A DNA stretch of 64,000 nt from Lineus longissimus (lineage: Eukaryota; Nemertea; Pilidiophora; Heteronemertea; Lineidae). The notes beneath the pieces were generated by a model that saw only the letters and a program-made list of their open reading frames with translations, was not told where the DNA came from and made no database searches. Each line of letters starts with the position of its first letter. Position 1 is the stretch's first letter. Positions 1 through 10,798 of this stretch are shown piece after piece. Where the stretch lies: positions 4,776,001-4,840,000 of the forward strand of contig NC_088317.1 of the NCBI RefSeq assembly GCF_910592395.1, in the 5' to 3' direction. The position numbers were made by a program, and so were the translations under genes.

Positions 1-3000
1 GGATGCACAAGCGGCCAAAACAAAAGAAATATGTGTCTCATCCGACTTATTTCATTTCTCGATCTTGTCAACTGGACAAAAACGTTAGATGCTCTATAGA
101 ATATTCCTATAGAAGATTTAGCGAGATCTGTCTTCGTTATAAGAACTCTTGAAATCACCTTTGAAACTGGTGGTTTCGAGTAGTTAGCCCAGACCCAGTG
201 GGGCGTATACTGCACTGTGATGCTGCATTCAGGTCTGAATGAATGGGAAACATGATCTCCCTTGCATGGTAGCCAAGCACGGCCCGCAATTAAAGTTCAA
301 TTTTTCAGCTAACACGTCCCCCTTCTGTGCGTCGGCCGCGGAGACGCCGCTCCCATTATCCCACGGTCGAGGTAAAAAATTCACGCGGGGCCATCATGCA
401 TAAAATTGTGAAATTATTATAATTGTAGTTATTTATTTTCTAATTCTTCAAGAGGTAGGACTAAAGCGATGATCAACCCTCAGGGAAAATGAGAAATATT
501 AATGCAATATCTCAAATTTTATCCGGTTTCGCATATTGAATGGGACACTTGAGTTGGTCGTTGGCGGCCGCAGCGCTTGTTGCGCGAATATCTCAACCAG
601 CTCCGCAAACATCGAAATAACTTCACTGAAAAACAACTGTTATGAAATTTTATTTCGTTTTTATCAAGTGCTTCTGTGTGGAGAGGCGTGTTTTAAATTT
701 CACCGCGCTTTGTTGTCTGTATAATAGAACTTTCTGAGTTCTTTCAAAGTTCACAATAAGCTGTGTGGAAGAATCTCTCCAATTTCTGTTGAAATAGCGA
801 ATGTCATTGTGGGCGAACTTCCGCACTGGGTAATAAATTTCTTAACCCTGCCACAAGCAGATTAGCTCGGTGTAAAAACATAACAATATCCGGTTAGGTT
901 TTTAAGTGGAAGGAAGTTTAATTTTGCATCTTCTAACAGAACAGTATGGAAAAGTTACAAACTTGAGACAATTTTTAACACCTAGCTGGCGTTGGTCCTG
1001 AATAAGTAGTACTATTCAGTATAGTAAAACCTCGCTATAACGAACCGCTGATAGCGAGGGATTCGTTGTGGCGAGGAAGGACGCATTCATGTTCACAAAT
1101 ACAGCACCCATCTTCATCTGGCATGGTCACATCCGAGAATTTGCGTTTCACAACAAACGAACGTGAAGAAAATACTTGTATCACTTCCTTATGTAAGTTA
1201 CTATCAACCATGCTGGCAACATACCTAAAAATAGTCCAATTCTGCTGAAACTGTCTTTCGTATTAGACAGCTACTGTTACCAATAGCATTTAGTTATCAA
1301 TAGCGTAGTTTAAGATATTTGCAGCATTCATCTGGGGGTGATGATGATCTATTGCTGCTGACGGCAATCACGAAAGGCGGATGGCATCATTCCATCTGTT
1401 GATTGCATGATAATGCACGAATCTATGGGCGGTTATGTCAGCGAAAATTATGCACACAAATCTGTAGCGTGATGTTTTCCTGGGAATTTACTAGTATTTT
1501 TCATGTCCCAGTGGACATCTATGTGGCCCCATCAGGACACGGAAGGACAAAACACGACAGTTTATCTGAATGATGCACGGTCAAGGCATGTCAAAAGAAG
1601 ATGTTTAATGTTTACCCTTTATTTACACGTGTTTCTTTCAGTTTTCCTATAAAGGCCTTTTCTTCAGCCCTAAAAGCCATTTAATGCGGTAGTTGGCTGT
1701 CTTCTATGCAAGTTTACAACAGAAAAATACCAGACGTGTTGAGGAAAATAAAGCCAATTTGGTTTAGTCTTGTTGTCGAATTGAAAATAAAGGAACTGGG
1801 CTTTGTGGGTTCATCAAAGGAAAATAAAGGGAATTGGTTTTTATTTCCTGGTGCCTTTTGGAGTATCATTATCCAGTTTGTATGACCCACGTGGCCTTAG
1901 TAATAGAACCTTGTAGACACCTATTTCCTCATAGAATGACTTGAAAGATTTGTAAGGCTATTTGCAAACAAACCTTTCACAACTTGAAAACAAGCTCATA
2001 ATGTTTGAGAACGGTTCTGTGCCTGCCTAAGTCTGACATTACCATGATATAAAGCAACACAAGTGGCCCAAAGTGGTAATTGTTGACCTAAAATAACCTT
2101 ATTATGTTTACTTTTAAGCCAGATTATCAATTTGATGAGGTTTTGTGAGAGGAAAATATGTTCGATAGGTAGCCTTTGGTTGTGATGTTCAATGGAGTTT
2201 GATTTACGTGCGCGTCTACTAAGTCTGCTATCGTTTTGACACCAGTACACGGAAACTTAGCCCACGTACATGCATACATATGACAGATCAAGGAAGGCAG
2301 CTCAATTTTTCTGTTTCGTCTTTCATTCTATAATAAATTTCGACCTATGCGTCAATTTTGGTCGATATATCGAGTCGAATTTTGTTCCCCTGAACTTGAA
2401 GTATATCAAGGCCTTGGGCAGCTCATTCATTCATTAATGTCAATCAGTAATTAACACAATGGCACAATTCGATTTTCAATTTATTTTGTCAACATGGCGG
2501 CTGGGTGACAAACTGTCTTTGGTTTTCTTTAAGCGCCGAAGGCGACACCCAAAGCCTCGTCCAAATTTGTTGCAAATTGTTTTATAATTTAGCAGTAACC
2601 CCGTGATATTTATATTTGATACGACCGTAGGCAAAGTATTTGATATTTTTTATATCTGTTTTTATATCCAATCTTAGTTGTTTGTCGTTGATAAAAATGA
2701 TGCGCAGAATGCATTTGTAATCGGAAGGATGTGTCTGACGGAAATAATGAAGGAATGTAGAGTCGTCAACACATTTCAAGGAAAGAAGAGTCCCAAATGT
2801 TCACTTTCTTAGGGAGCATGTCAAAGTTATTTTGAAGCCAACGAAACAAATGCTGTTCGTCCGGAAAGAAGGGGCTATCATTTCACCTCGGCAAGTCAAG
2901 TAAAATGACGTAATCTGCCATCTTTTATTGTTTTTTGGCATCAAATAGTTAATATCTTACCAGAAGTTCACGAAGCTCGGCTCACAACATTGACGCTTGT

Positions 3001-4781
3001 TTCAAAAAACAAAAACAGAACTTTCGACATTCGTCAGTTCCTGTCCACATACCTTCTTTATTCCAGGGAAGCATTTCGGTTTAGGGCAATAGATATGATA
3101 GAATTTACATGCGTATCAAGAAGAAGCTAAACATCTGTATTTAAATATTTGTTCCTTTTGTACTGCAGGAGTCGCAGTGACATTAACAAACTGTCAAATA
3201 CAGCCAGAAGTGCACTCCATTCGCAAACGAGAAAGGAAAACCATTCACAGGAAATAAAAAAACGTTACTCGCTACTCGTTTTCAGTCTCGCCTCGCGTCA
3301 AATGTGTACAAGATTCCTCTTCACGATTTTGATAAACATAGGCCTACGTCTTGATCACACAACTCGGGGGCTAGATGGTGTGTTTACGTCAATAGCCCCC
3401 GGCGAGGAGTCCCAGTCCATTGTCGTCAGCGACCCCCAGGCCAAGTTTTGTCGTTAAATGTTGTAGTTGTAGAAAATCTTCAATCTGATCAACAAAACTA
3501 AATAGTAGCTGAACGGTAAGTGCTTGCCGCTTGAAGGTAGGCCTATCCGAATATCAACTCACCAAACGAGGTTATATTTACTCGGACGTGATTACCCGAT
3601 AGGTTCGGAGAGTAGGCCTATGTAATTTTCGGGTGACATCGCTGAAATGTCCTTTTCCGGTCATGCAAATCGTCCTCAACATTAATTCTTTTGGACTGAG
3701 AAAATGTATCGTCCATTTCCTTCAATTTGAAATTCATGATAAGCCCATACAAGCCCATTGTGATTCAATGTTGATAATGAAAGAAACAACACGTCATCCT
3801 TACAATTACCGTCATTCTGAACCTCATGGTCTTATTCGAGGATAACCTTGGTGGTCAAGATGCTTTAACACGGACCTACTGATGATATTGAGGCTTGGTT
3901 ACAGTTAGAGGCAACTTCATGACAGGTTTGAGTTAGGGTAAAGACCCGGGTTATGGCCAGCCAGGGTCAGAAGCCATCCTGACATAACCACTGGTTTTCA
4001 ATATATTCCGCCTGTCGATGATGTACAATGTAGGAGTAAAAAAGCCTGATTTCAGGATGGTCAGAAGCAGGAATTGAGAGAGTTGTTCAATTCCTTGACG
4101 GTTATAGTTAAGGATAGGGGTTCTGTCAGGTTAAGGCTATCTTCCCACCACGCTTTTTCACCTGAATGGTAAAAAAGTTTGTTGAAAACGATTTTTGCAG
4201 ACCCAAGTACACCAGGACATCGGCACCGGGGAACACAGAACCAGGGGAAAATAGGCACCCTCCTAGATGCCCTGGAGGCTGCTAAGCTAGTTGCCTGAAG
4301 CACACTTCTCTAGATTGCTCCATACTTGCTCTTTGCCTCATGCATTCAACATGCGGGCATTTTTTACTAACCAGCGTCAAAAATGCGCAACTGATTCATA
4401 TCAAATCGACTAGCGTCATAACGCTATTGCGTATTAAAATTGAAAAGAAAACTTGCTCAGAATTGTAATATTTTGCGATATTTGCTGTGGGAAAGTTGCT
4501 TGGGGGCCAAATCTCTGCGTGGGTTGTCAGTTTATCGATGGGGACTTGGTGTTTATTTTCGTCGCTTGGATTTAAAACAATGTTTGCAACTTGGCGTATC
4601 CTGGTACCCGCCTCGGGGACATTTAGCGTGTTTTAACATGCTTCATTAGCTTACAGATGATACAGTGCACCGTGAAAAAGATGCAGTTTGTTGCATCACA
4701 CATCTTACCATCTTTTATTGCAGCTTTTACAAAATGGAAAATGGAAACAAGAGATGCACTGTGTTAGATTATGAAATGTAT
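1..4781. other. Intergenic, no gene recognised
   Basis: Only short frames (up to about 100 residues) without recognisable domains occur. Items seen are a pogo/Tigger-like terminal repeat remnant at about 1022-1078, an octamer ATGCAAAT at 3663-3670, and two AGGCCTAT-bearing words at about 3538 and 3614 that sit in weak inverted orientation. Confidence 0.6.
1022..1078. mobile_element. Remnant of a pogo/Tigger-type terminal inverted repeat
   Basis: The start AGTAAAACCTCGCTATAACG resembles ends of pogo/Tigger-like elements in many invertebrates (recalled pattern, not searched). Inside, CCTCGCTAT at 1030-1038 is inverted at 1051-1059 as ATAGCGAGG. A second inverted relative, CGTTGTGGCGAGG, follows by 1076. 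No second full end was found, so this is a fragment or a solo end. Confidence 0.3.
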
Positions 4782-5074
4782 TATACAGGGTGTCGTGAAA
4801 AGACGGACAAGCAAATTTCGAATACCCTTAGACTCAGATACTGGAACCAGTCGATGCAGAAACATTCATGTTTCAAATTAATACCAAGATATCTCGATTT
4901 GGTTGAGTAGTTTCAGCTCCAAGGCCAATTAAAGCTAAAACTACTGGACTGAAACAAGACATCGTGGTCTCTCGCTAATGTTTCTTGAAGAAAGATTCTC
5001 TCTCTAATTCCATGCTAATGGTGATTTGGGCCTCTGGGAGGAAGTGTGGTCCGTTTTTGGGGACACCCTGTATA
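4782..5074. mobile_element. Miniature inverted-repeat element, 293 bp
   Basis: The left end TATACAGGGTGTC continues through a GAAAAGACGGAC-like stretch. The right end, read in reverse complement, starts TATACAGGGTGTC and continues with CCCAAAAACGGAC. The terminal repeats are about 26 bp with a few mismatches, and both are bordered by TA dinucleotides, which fits TA target duplication of Tc1/mariner-type transposons. No transposase frame lies inside, so it is non-autonomous. The TIR is clear in the sequence; the superfamily is inferred. Confidence 0.75.
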
Positions 5075-5455
5075 TAAAAACTGCACCTCCTGTAGTATGA
5101 TGCTTAAAATGTCGATACTCCTCTAATAACTTTGTAACCGTTTGTACTTTCAGGTTTTGGCTAGTGAGAATAATTAAAGGGTAAGTAAAGAAAATATAAA
5201 GAAAGGAAGAAGAAACAAGTATCCCTTCACCGCTGTAGCATTCATAAGCCATAAATGAACAGAAAATCCAGTTGTGTTCATAAGTCTGAGATTACATGTC
5301 AAGTGAGACGTGGATCATGGATTTAGAGCTACCTCTGGATACGATCTCCGAGTCATCTACACCTGTAAGTCCTTCTATTCTACAGATGATGGATAAGTTT
5401 TTAACCAATAATCCACTCCTAGGTTTTGAAGAACGCCGATACACTTACCACTTAC

Positions 5456-5720
5456 AGCACTGCAGTGAACAAGCTGGACATACTTTCCATCCAAGCTTAG
5501 GCTTCGAAAGACCCTTGTCCATATGGTCGATGTCACTTTCCTCTAACATGAAGTGCCCCGGCTCCATCTGTGGGCCTCGGTGTACCCTGGTGCCAGAGGC
5601 CATCATGAAACCACTCAGTGCCCTGAGAGCGGATAACCTGTACTTGTAACAGTTGTCGAAATCAACTATGGACAGCGGAGTATGGATAGAAATACCTTTA
5701 TAGTAACTGTAGGAAACCAT
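5456..5720 (-). pseudogene. Possible minus-strand exon fragment with paired cysteines
   Basis: The minus strand is open for about 90 codons. Near its end it encodes KLGWKVCPACSLQC, a short zinc-knuckle-like pair of cysteines. It then runs into a consensus donor GTAAGT (complement of 5450-5455), which would end an exon at 5456. Similar H...GL...LCPxC segments occur in repeat-family proteins of marine invertebrates, but I cannot name the family with confidence. No partner exon was found. The plus strand is also open over the same DNA (5296-5649), which weakens the case. Confidence 0.2.
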
Positions 5721-7093
5721 TGCATTGCAGTACCTCGTCCTTTGTTATACAACTAGAGGTGGTTCCGTCATGCATCGTCTCAACACGTTATCTTAACTTC
5801 CCTCTCATGGTTGCACACCGGTCACTCAAATGTTTCTCTCAACCCGTCGTCAGTATTAAGGCAAAACTTTTGCCCCATCATAGCACAGGTCAGCGTCATG
5901 CAGAGTAGTGTTCTCAGTCTTTATATATTGGTGCAGAAAACGTTCACTGAGAACTTGTGGTATAATAATTTGAATGCAACCATGACCATAAGTAGGCAGT
6001 TCTGAAGTTGTAATGCCCATTTAAATCGGTTTAAAACTTGTGACCACAGCTTAATATAGAAAAAATGGTTCTACCCATCACGGACGTATAGGCACAGACT
6101 CCTATATAGATGAAGATGAAGAAGAAGAAGACTCCTATAGCGTATAGAAGTCTGTGTTCCCATGCAAACGATGGAACCACTTCTAGCAACAACATTACAA
6201 AAACAGCTAGGAGTCCGTTCGAATAGAGAAGCAAGTACCGGGCTCAGTCCTAAACGCTCGTTCCCGAGAAAGACCATCTGAAGACTGTGATAGTGTTTCA
6301 ATCTCGTGACGACTTTCATCAACAGGCTTGTCCCCAGATGCCTATCGCACGCACGGCATCAATGATGCCCCTTCACCGAAACACGACACGGCAATATTTC
6401 TAAACCTGGATGATTAGCAGCATTGTTTTTCCACTTTTCCACTCAGTTTCTGCCTTAATTACAGTATCATGGTTACAGCTGCGGCTCCAGTGTTGTGTAA
6501 GTGAGACCCACTTTCAAGTCACCAATAGCAGTGCCCCTCTCAGTAATTACTGTTTCTCCGGTGGGGAGGGTAGGGTTTCAGTTTTAAAGTGACTGCACGT
6601 CGGTCTCCACGCTGTGGGAATATCATAAGGCGGGTTACCATTGTTAGTAGGTTCGAGGAGGCTGTACTTTAGTCCCGAGATTTGTCAACACGACTTGATG
6701 GAGAGGATGGGGTTACATTCCGATACTGGTTGTCAGATCGAGTCTGTTGCTTGGGGGTCACGTGACTGTAATGGCCGTTGGCGTGATGAAGATTGGCCTC
6801 GAAGCATATATGTACATGTATAATTGATATTAGGGAGCCCAGTTGAATATAGTCTATTACAACAGATTAGAAAGATAAAATACATCAGTCAATTTAGCTG
6901 CCGTATCGCTTTTCAGGGGACAGCTTTCGCTATGACTGATTATCTGAAAGCTGCTGACGACTAACAGACCAGGGGGTTCCTGGATTGACCATACCAGTAG
7001 CTGTACCAAAGCTGTTGATACCAGTAAATGTAACAGAGTTATTGTTCTTGGTATAACCTTTCAGTGTTGCACACTCTGAGAAATAAATCGTTT

Positions 7094-7180
7094 TGAGCTT
7101 CTGAAAAAACATTTACGGGTTTTAAGGTTCGGCCAACACAAATATGCATCCCAACAGGGTTTGTTTGGTAAAATGAGAAA
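7094..7180 (+). repeat. Dispersed repeat family, copy A
   Basis: The core GGCCAACACAAATATGCATC followed by CCAACAGGG and a TTTGGTAAAAT tail recurs, diverged, near 10132-10210 and on both arms of the fold-back at 41581-41770. The family is defined only from these copies. Confidence 0.5.
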
Positions 7181-7410
7181 AAAAGGGTTTGAAATTGCTG
7201 AATCTTTATGGGGTATTGGGCGAAAAACCATTAAGGCTATAGAACTTACATCAGTGATTCATACGGTATTTTATAGATCCGTAGGCATCAAGCATGTGCG
7301 GATGTGATGAAGTGCCGTTTCGAAGCAGTGTCAGTCATGCTCCCGTCACGGTTGTAGTCACCAGCATCTGCCGTCCCACCGCGCTCTCCCCAAGGCGCTA
7401 CCTGCCCCCA

Positions 7411-7430
7411 CCCAACAATGGTTAATTAAC
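7411..7430. promoter_or_regulatory. SOX word abutting a homeodomain palindrome
   Basis: AACAATGG (7414-7421) shares its last base with the perfect palindrome GTTAATTAAC (7421-7430). Homeodomain words TCATTAAG and CTAATTGA follow within 75 bp. This is a candidate enhancer core about 18.6 kb upstream of SoxB1, by motif only. Confidence 0.3.
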
Positions 7431-9899
7431 ACCTTCACCCGGGAGACAATCACCACCAAACTCCACTCAAAGCTCATTAAGTTGGAAGCCTAATTGATTC
7501 AAAAGAGGTTGAAAGGTGAAAATACTCCCCCGCTAGGGAATCGGCGTTCATGGTTCGGTTGGTAATTTGTTGATGAGGTAAACTGCGTGCAGAGGTGCCA
7601 AGTGGGTGCTTTGGAAGAGTGAAAATCGGTTTGGTTCCTGCGGGGTTCCTCCTCACCATGGACTGGCAATAGGAGTAAGACAGCTTCCTGTGACACTGAC
7701 CCTTGTCCAGGGTCCGGACCTAATTCAAGGCCGATAGGTCCACTTCAAAGTCGCACTTGGGTCCGATTAGAAGGGCTGTGAGAAAGGCACGGCTGGCTGT
7801 GGATTTGGTCTGGGGCATGGCATTGCTCAAAGTCAAACTTACAATGCGAAATCAAAGCTGCAGAAAATCATCAAAAACTCATGATATTCTCAACACAACC
7901 CACTGCAGCGTATACTCACTGTTGCTTTGCCCCTTCTGTCACTTTCCTCCTCGCTGGGTGGTCCATTCATCCAGCCTTAAGGGCACCAAAGGTACTTCAA
8001 CTCCAATGATTTTGTGATATCATCACATAAAAACCCTTACGCAGATGTCTGATTCAATACATCACTCTGCTCATCTCATCTTAAATCACTCTAATTGAGT
8101 ACTATTAGGAAATTTGAACATCTTGAAGATGGCGGGGTTTGACAGGGTAATCATCGGTGGATATCTGGGATTTAAGACTTTGAAATATGATGGCTCAGGT
8201 GATACTTGCCAGGTGCACTGCAGCAAATTTGCAGCATCTTCAGAGTTTTGTTGCCGATATTTTTCTTTGAATAACTTTGAACAACTTTGAGTCACACACT
8301 AAAAGGACTTGCTTAAATCACAACAAATGGATGTTCTTCTGTTACACGGACAAAAACTCAGGTGTTACATTAATTAGAAAAATTTGAATAAAACTCGCGG
8401 CATGTGCGAGACCAGGAGATCACGTTGACACTCTATTCAAATGAGTTTCCTTGGCGAAGTCTCAAGGTATCATATTAGCTCGTCCACAATGTCCCCTTAG
8501 ACTTCTAGGAACACCCCTTTCGAGAAATGTTGCAGCAAAACGACTCAGGTGCGCAATTAAATAACAAGTCATGTTAAAATTCAATGTCGCCATAATCCGA
8601 GCCCCTTGGTATTTTGTGCAATTATTATTTTGCCGATGCCCCATGGGGCGGCACCGGGCTACACTTGTGGGAACAGAAAGGAGATCTTCCCTGGTCGGAA
8701 TGGCAATACATGACACCTGTGTGATCATCACTGCGAAAGAATGTAAGAAAATTACACAAATTCCAAATCAGGTCAGCTAGAAAATATCAAAACCACGAGT
8801 TTCGCTTGAGAAGTTCCCGACTGAATAGAGCTTTGGATCTATCATTGTCGCCATGCTACCCGACCGTGTTGGCAACACAGACACAACCCCAAGGGGTTGT
8901 TTTCGGCCCTTTTGTCTTCACCGTGCTATTATCTCGACAGGGGAGGGTTGAATGAGAAAAGTTTGCGCTAACGGTGCGTAGTGTTTCTCGGCGGTGATGT
9001 TTCGTGTCTTAGTTGTTAGTCTGCATTGCCAGGAAACCACATGGCATGCTGCTTCGGATTTACCAGTCAGACACGATTTGAGATATTCCTTGCTGCGTTT
9101 TCTTAGTTGATAGCGAATTTTTGTGAGAATTGTCAAAAGGGGGAAAAGTTCTCTGAAGACTGACGTCTACCCTTTTGCATATTTGTCTGAAAGCAACCAC
9201 AGCAAACGCTGGTCGAAGTCACATGTCGATTAACAATCCTTCGGTGGGTTTGTACCAGATTTTTTTATCTGGAAGAAGTTTCATAGTGAAAAAAAATCGC
9301 CAAACAAGTTATTCCAGGTGATATTCATGCAGCAGAAAAGTTTCGCGAGAAGTTCGCAAAACTATAGAAGGAACAAAAAAAGACGGATAGAATTTTAGGT
9401 TTTCAATATTTTTTTCAGCTATTAATCGTTGATGGTACATAAAAAACGGATGTCATAAACTTTCTTGAGGCGGTTATACATGTATCATCAGCCTATTTAT
9501 GAAAGTTGACCCCTTGAAGTCGACACTGTCTTAAGAAACTTGTGAAAAATAACCCCTGGGTTAACAAAATTGTTGATACTTTCAGTAATCAGTTTCTATC
9601 GTTTTGGCTAGAGTCATGCTCATGAAAAAAGGGCTAGTCCATTCGAGCGATATGAAACAAATCTTATAGAATTTCATTTCCACGAAGACAGCGTCTTATT
9701 CAAAGGGGTCAAGAAAACCCTGACTGATACTTGTATGTTACCTTGGTAACGCTTGGCGTCGCTATGACAACGGGGCCTACGATATAAGATCCACCCTTCC
9801 AGCATGCTGATGTCTCGCAGTCAAATGTCTCATCCTGATAATGTCTGGAAAGATACAAGATATAAGGGATTTAACACAATGGGCTGGCGTGAAGGAGGG

Positions 9900-9930
9900 A
9901 TCGGGTTAGCTCAGCTGGGAGCTACCCGAT
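9900..9930. repeat. Hairpin with a tRNA D-arm-like centre
   Basis: Arms ATCGGGTTAGCTC (9900-9912) and GAGCTACCCGAT (9919-9930) pair with one bulged base. The middle reads like a tRNA A box (TAGCTCAGCTGG), but no anticodon arm or B box follows, so it is not a tRNA. It could be a degraded tRNA-derived SINE head. Confidence 0.35.
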
Positions 9931-10131
9931 ACTTCACTTGTTAACCACTGAGTAAAGTACTTTTCACCGTGATCTGAAAAGTAATGGTACATGTATGTAT
10001 CGAGAGAAGGCTGAGAAAAAGGATAGGTTTCTGCCGGGGTGGGACTACCAACTACTTCATTTGTTAACCCTTAGAAGAAGGACTGTACATTTCATCATCG
10101 TCTGAAATATGATAGTAAATGCTCTCGTAGG
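9931..10131 (+). repeat. Two diverged direct copies of a ~70-bp sequence
   Basis: ACTTCACTTGTTAACC (from 9931) and ACTTCATTTGTTAACC (from about 10053) each lead into related text including a TCTGAAA word about 30-40 bp later. A dispersed-repeat copy follows at once at 10132, so all three may belong to one longer degraded element. Confidence 0.35.
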
Positions 10132-10210
10132 AGGTTTTTGAGTTTCTGAAAAATCTTTAGAGCTTTTTAGCCAGCACAAATGTGCCCTTCAGAGGTAAAC
10201 ATGGAAGGGC
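10132..10210 (+). repeat. Dispersed repeat family, copy B
   Basis: GAGCTTTTTAGCCAGCACAA, then ATGTGCCC and a GGTAAACATGG tail, match copy A (7094-7180) and the left arm at 41581 with scattered substitutions. Confidence 0.45.
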
Positions 10211-10770
10211 TCAAGACACTCATTTCATGTTGCCTTCCTCATGGTCATGACGAATATAACTTGACATGACGGCAACTTCCAAATTCATCGAAATGAGGAA
10301 TATGTTATTCCATGATGCACAATTTTCCTATTTCTGGATAAATCAAGCCATTTTGTTATTCCAACAAAACGAGATGTCATCTTTAAATAGAATCACCGGT
10401 ATTCCATCTGTGCCCCATTCAAATCCGGCACAAAACAGTCGCGCAGATTTAAAAATGTAACAATATTCCACCATCTTCCGACAGCCATTTCAATTTTTTT
10501 CACATTCAACTGCTCATTATAAATTTTCCTAAAAATTACACGTTTGCTTCGGTTTATGATAAGCCAATTTGCACGGATCTGCGGGGTGGAAAACGCGGCG
10601 GCGCCAAATCAGAAATACGGGTTTACTCAGTCAAATCCGGGAATTATCAAAATCACTGGTAATAGCTTCCCGAAGGGCTGAGCCAAAAACACAAAGCTAC
10701 GCTCCAAGCGAGGTCACCTAGGCCTACTTTACGTGTAATCATCCGCTAGAAGCCTAATCGCCTTGTCGTC

Positions 10771-10798
10771 ATTTGCATATCTTTGCATGAATTTGCAT
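10771..10798 (+). promoter_or_regulatory. Three POU octamer-like words at 10-bp pitch
   Basis: ATTTGCAT at 10771-10778, CTTTGCAT at 10781-10788 and ATTTGCAT at 10791-10798 start exactly 10 bp apart, on the same face of the helix. Two are perfect octamers. A CpG-rich block (about 10840-10975) follows directly. POU factors partner with SoxB1 proteins (family knowledge). Enhancer function is inferred. Confidence 0.45.

Larger units (their letters stand above)
5721..9899. other. Intergenic, with a candidate regulatory block and a repeat copy
   Basis: A GAA/GAT-rich microsatellite lies at 6111-6133. A dispersed-repeat copy lies at about 7094-7180. A SOX word abutting a homeodomain palindrome lies at 7414-7430. 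A YY1-like AAGATGGCGGG lies at about 8125. No coding region is supported. Confidence 0.55.

Noticed and set aside
8121-8135. YY1-type promoter element AAGATGGCGGG
   Set aside because: Similar words occur at about 2493 and 15307 without nearby genes, so they may be background; not enough to call a promoter.
9897-9970. A tRNA gene, from the TAGCTCAGCTGG A-box-like word
   Set aside because: The D-arm pairs, but there is no anticodon stem, no T-arm and no GGTTCGA-type B box downstream.
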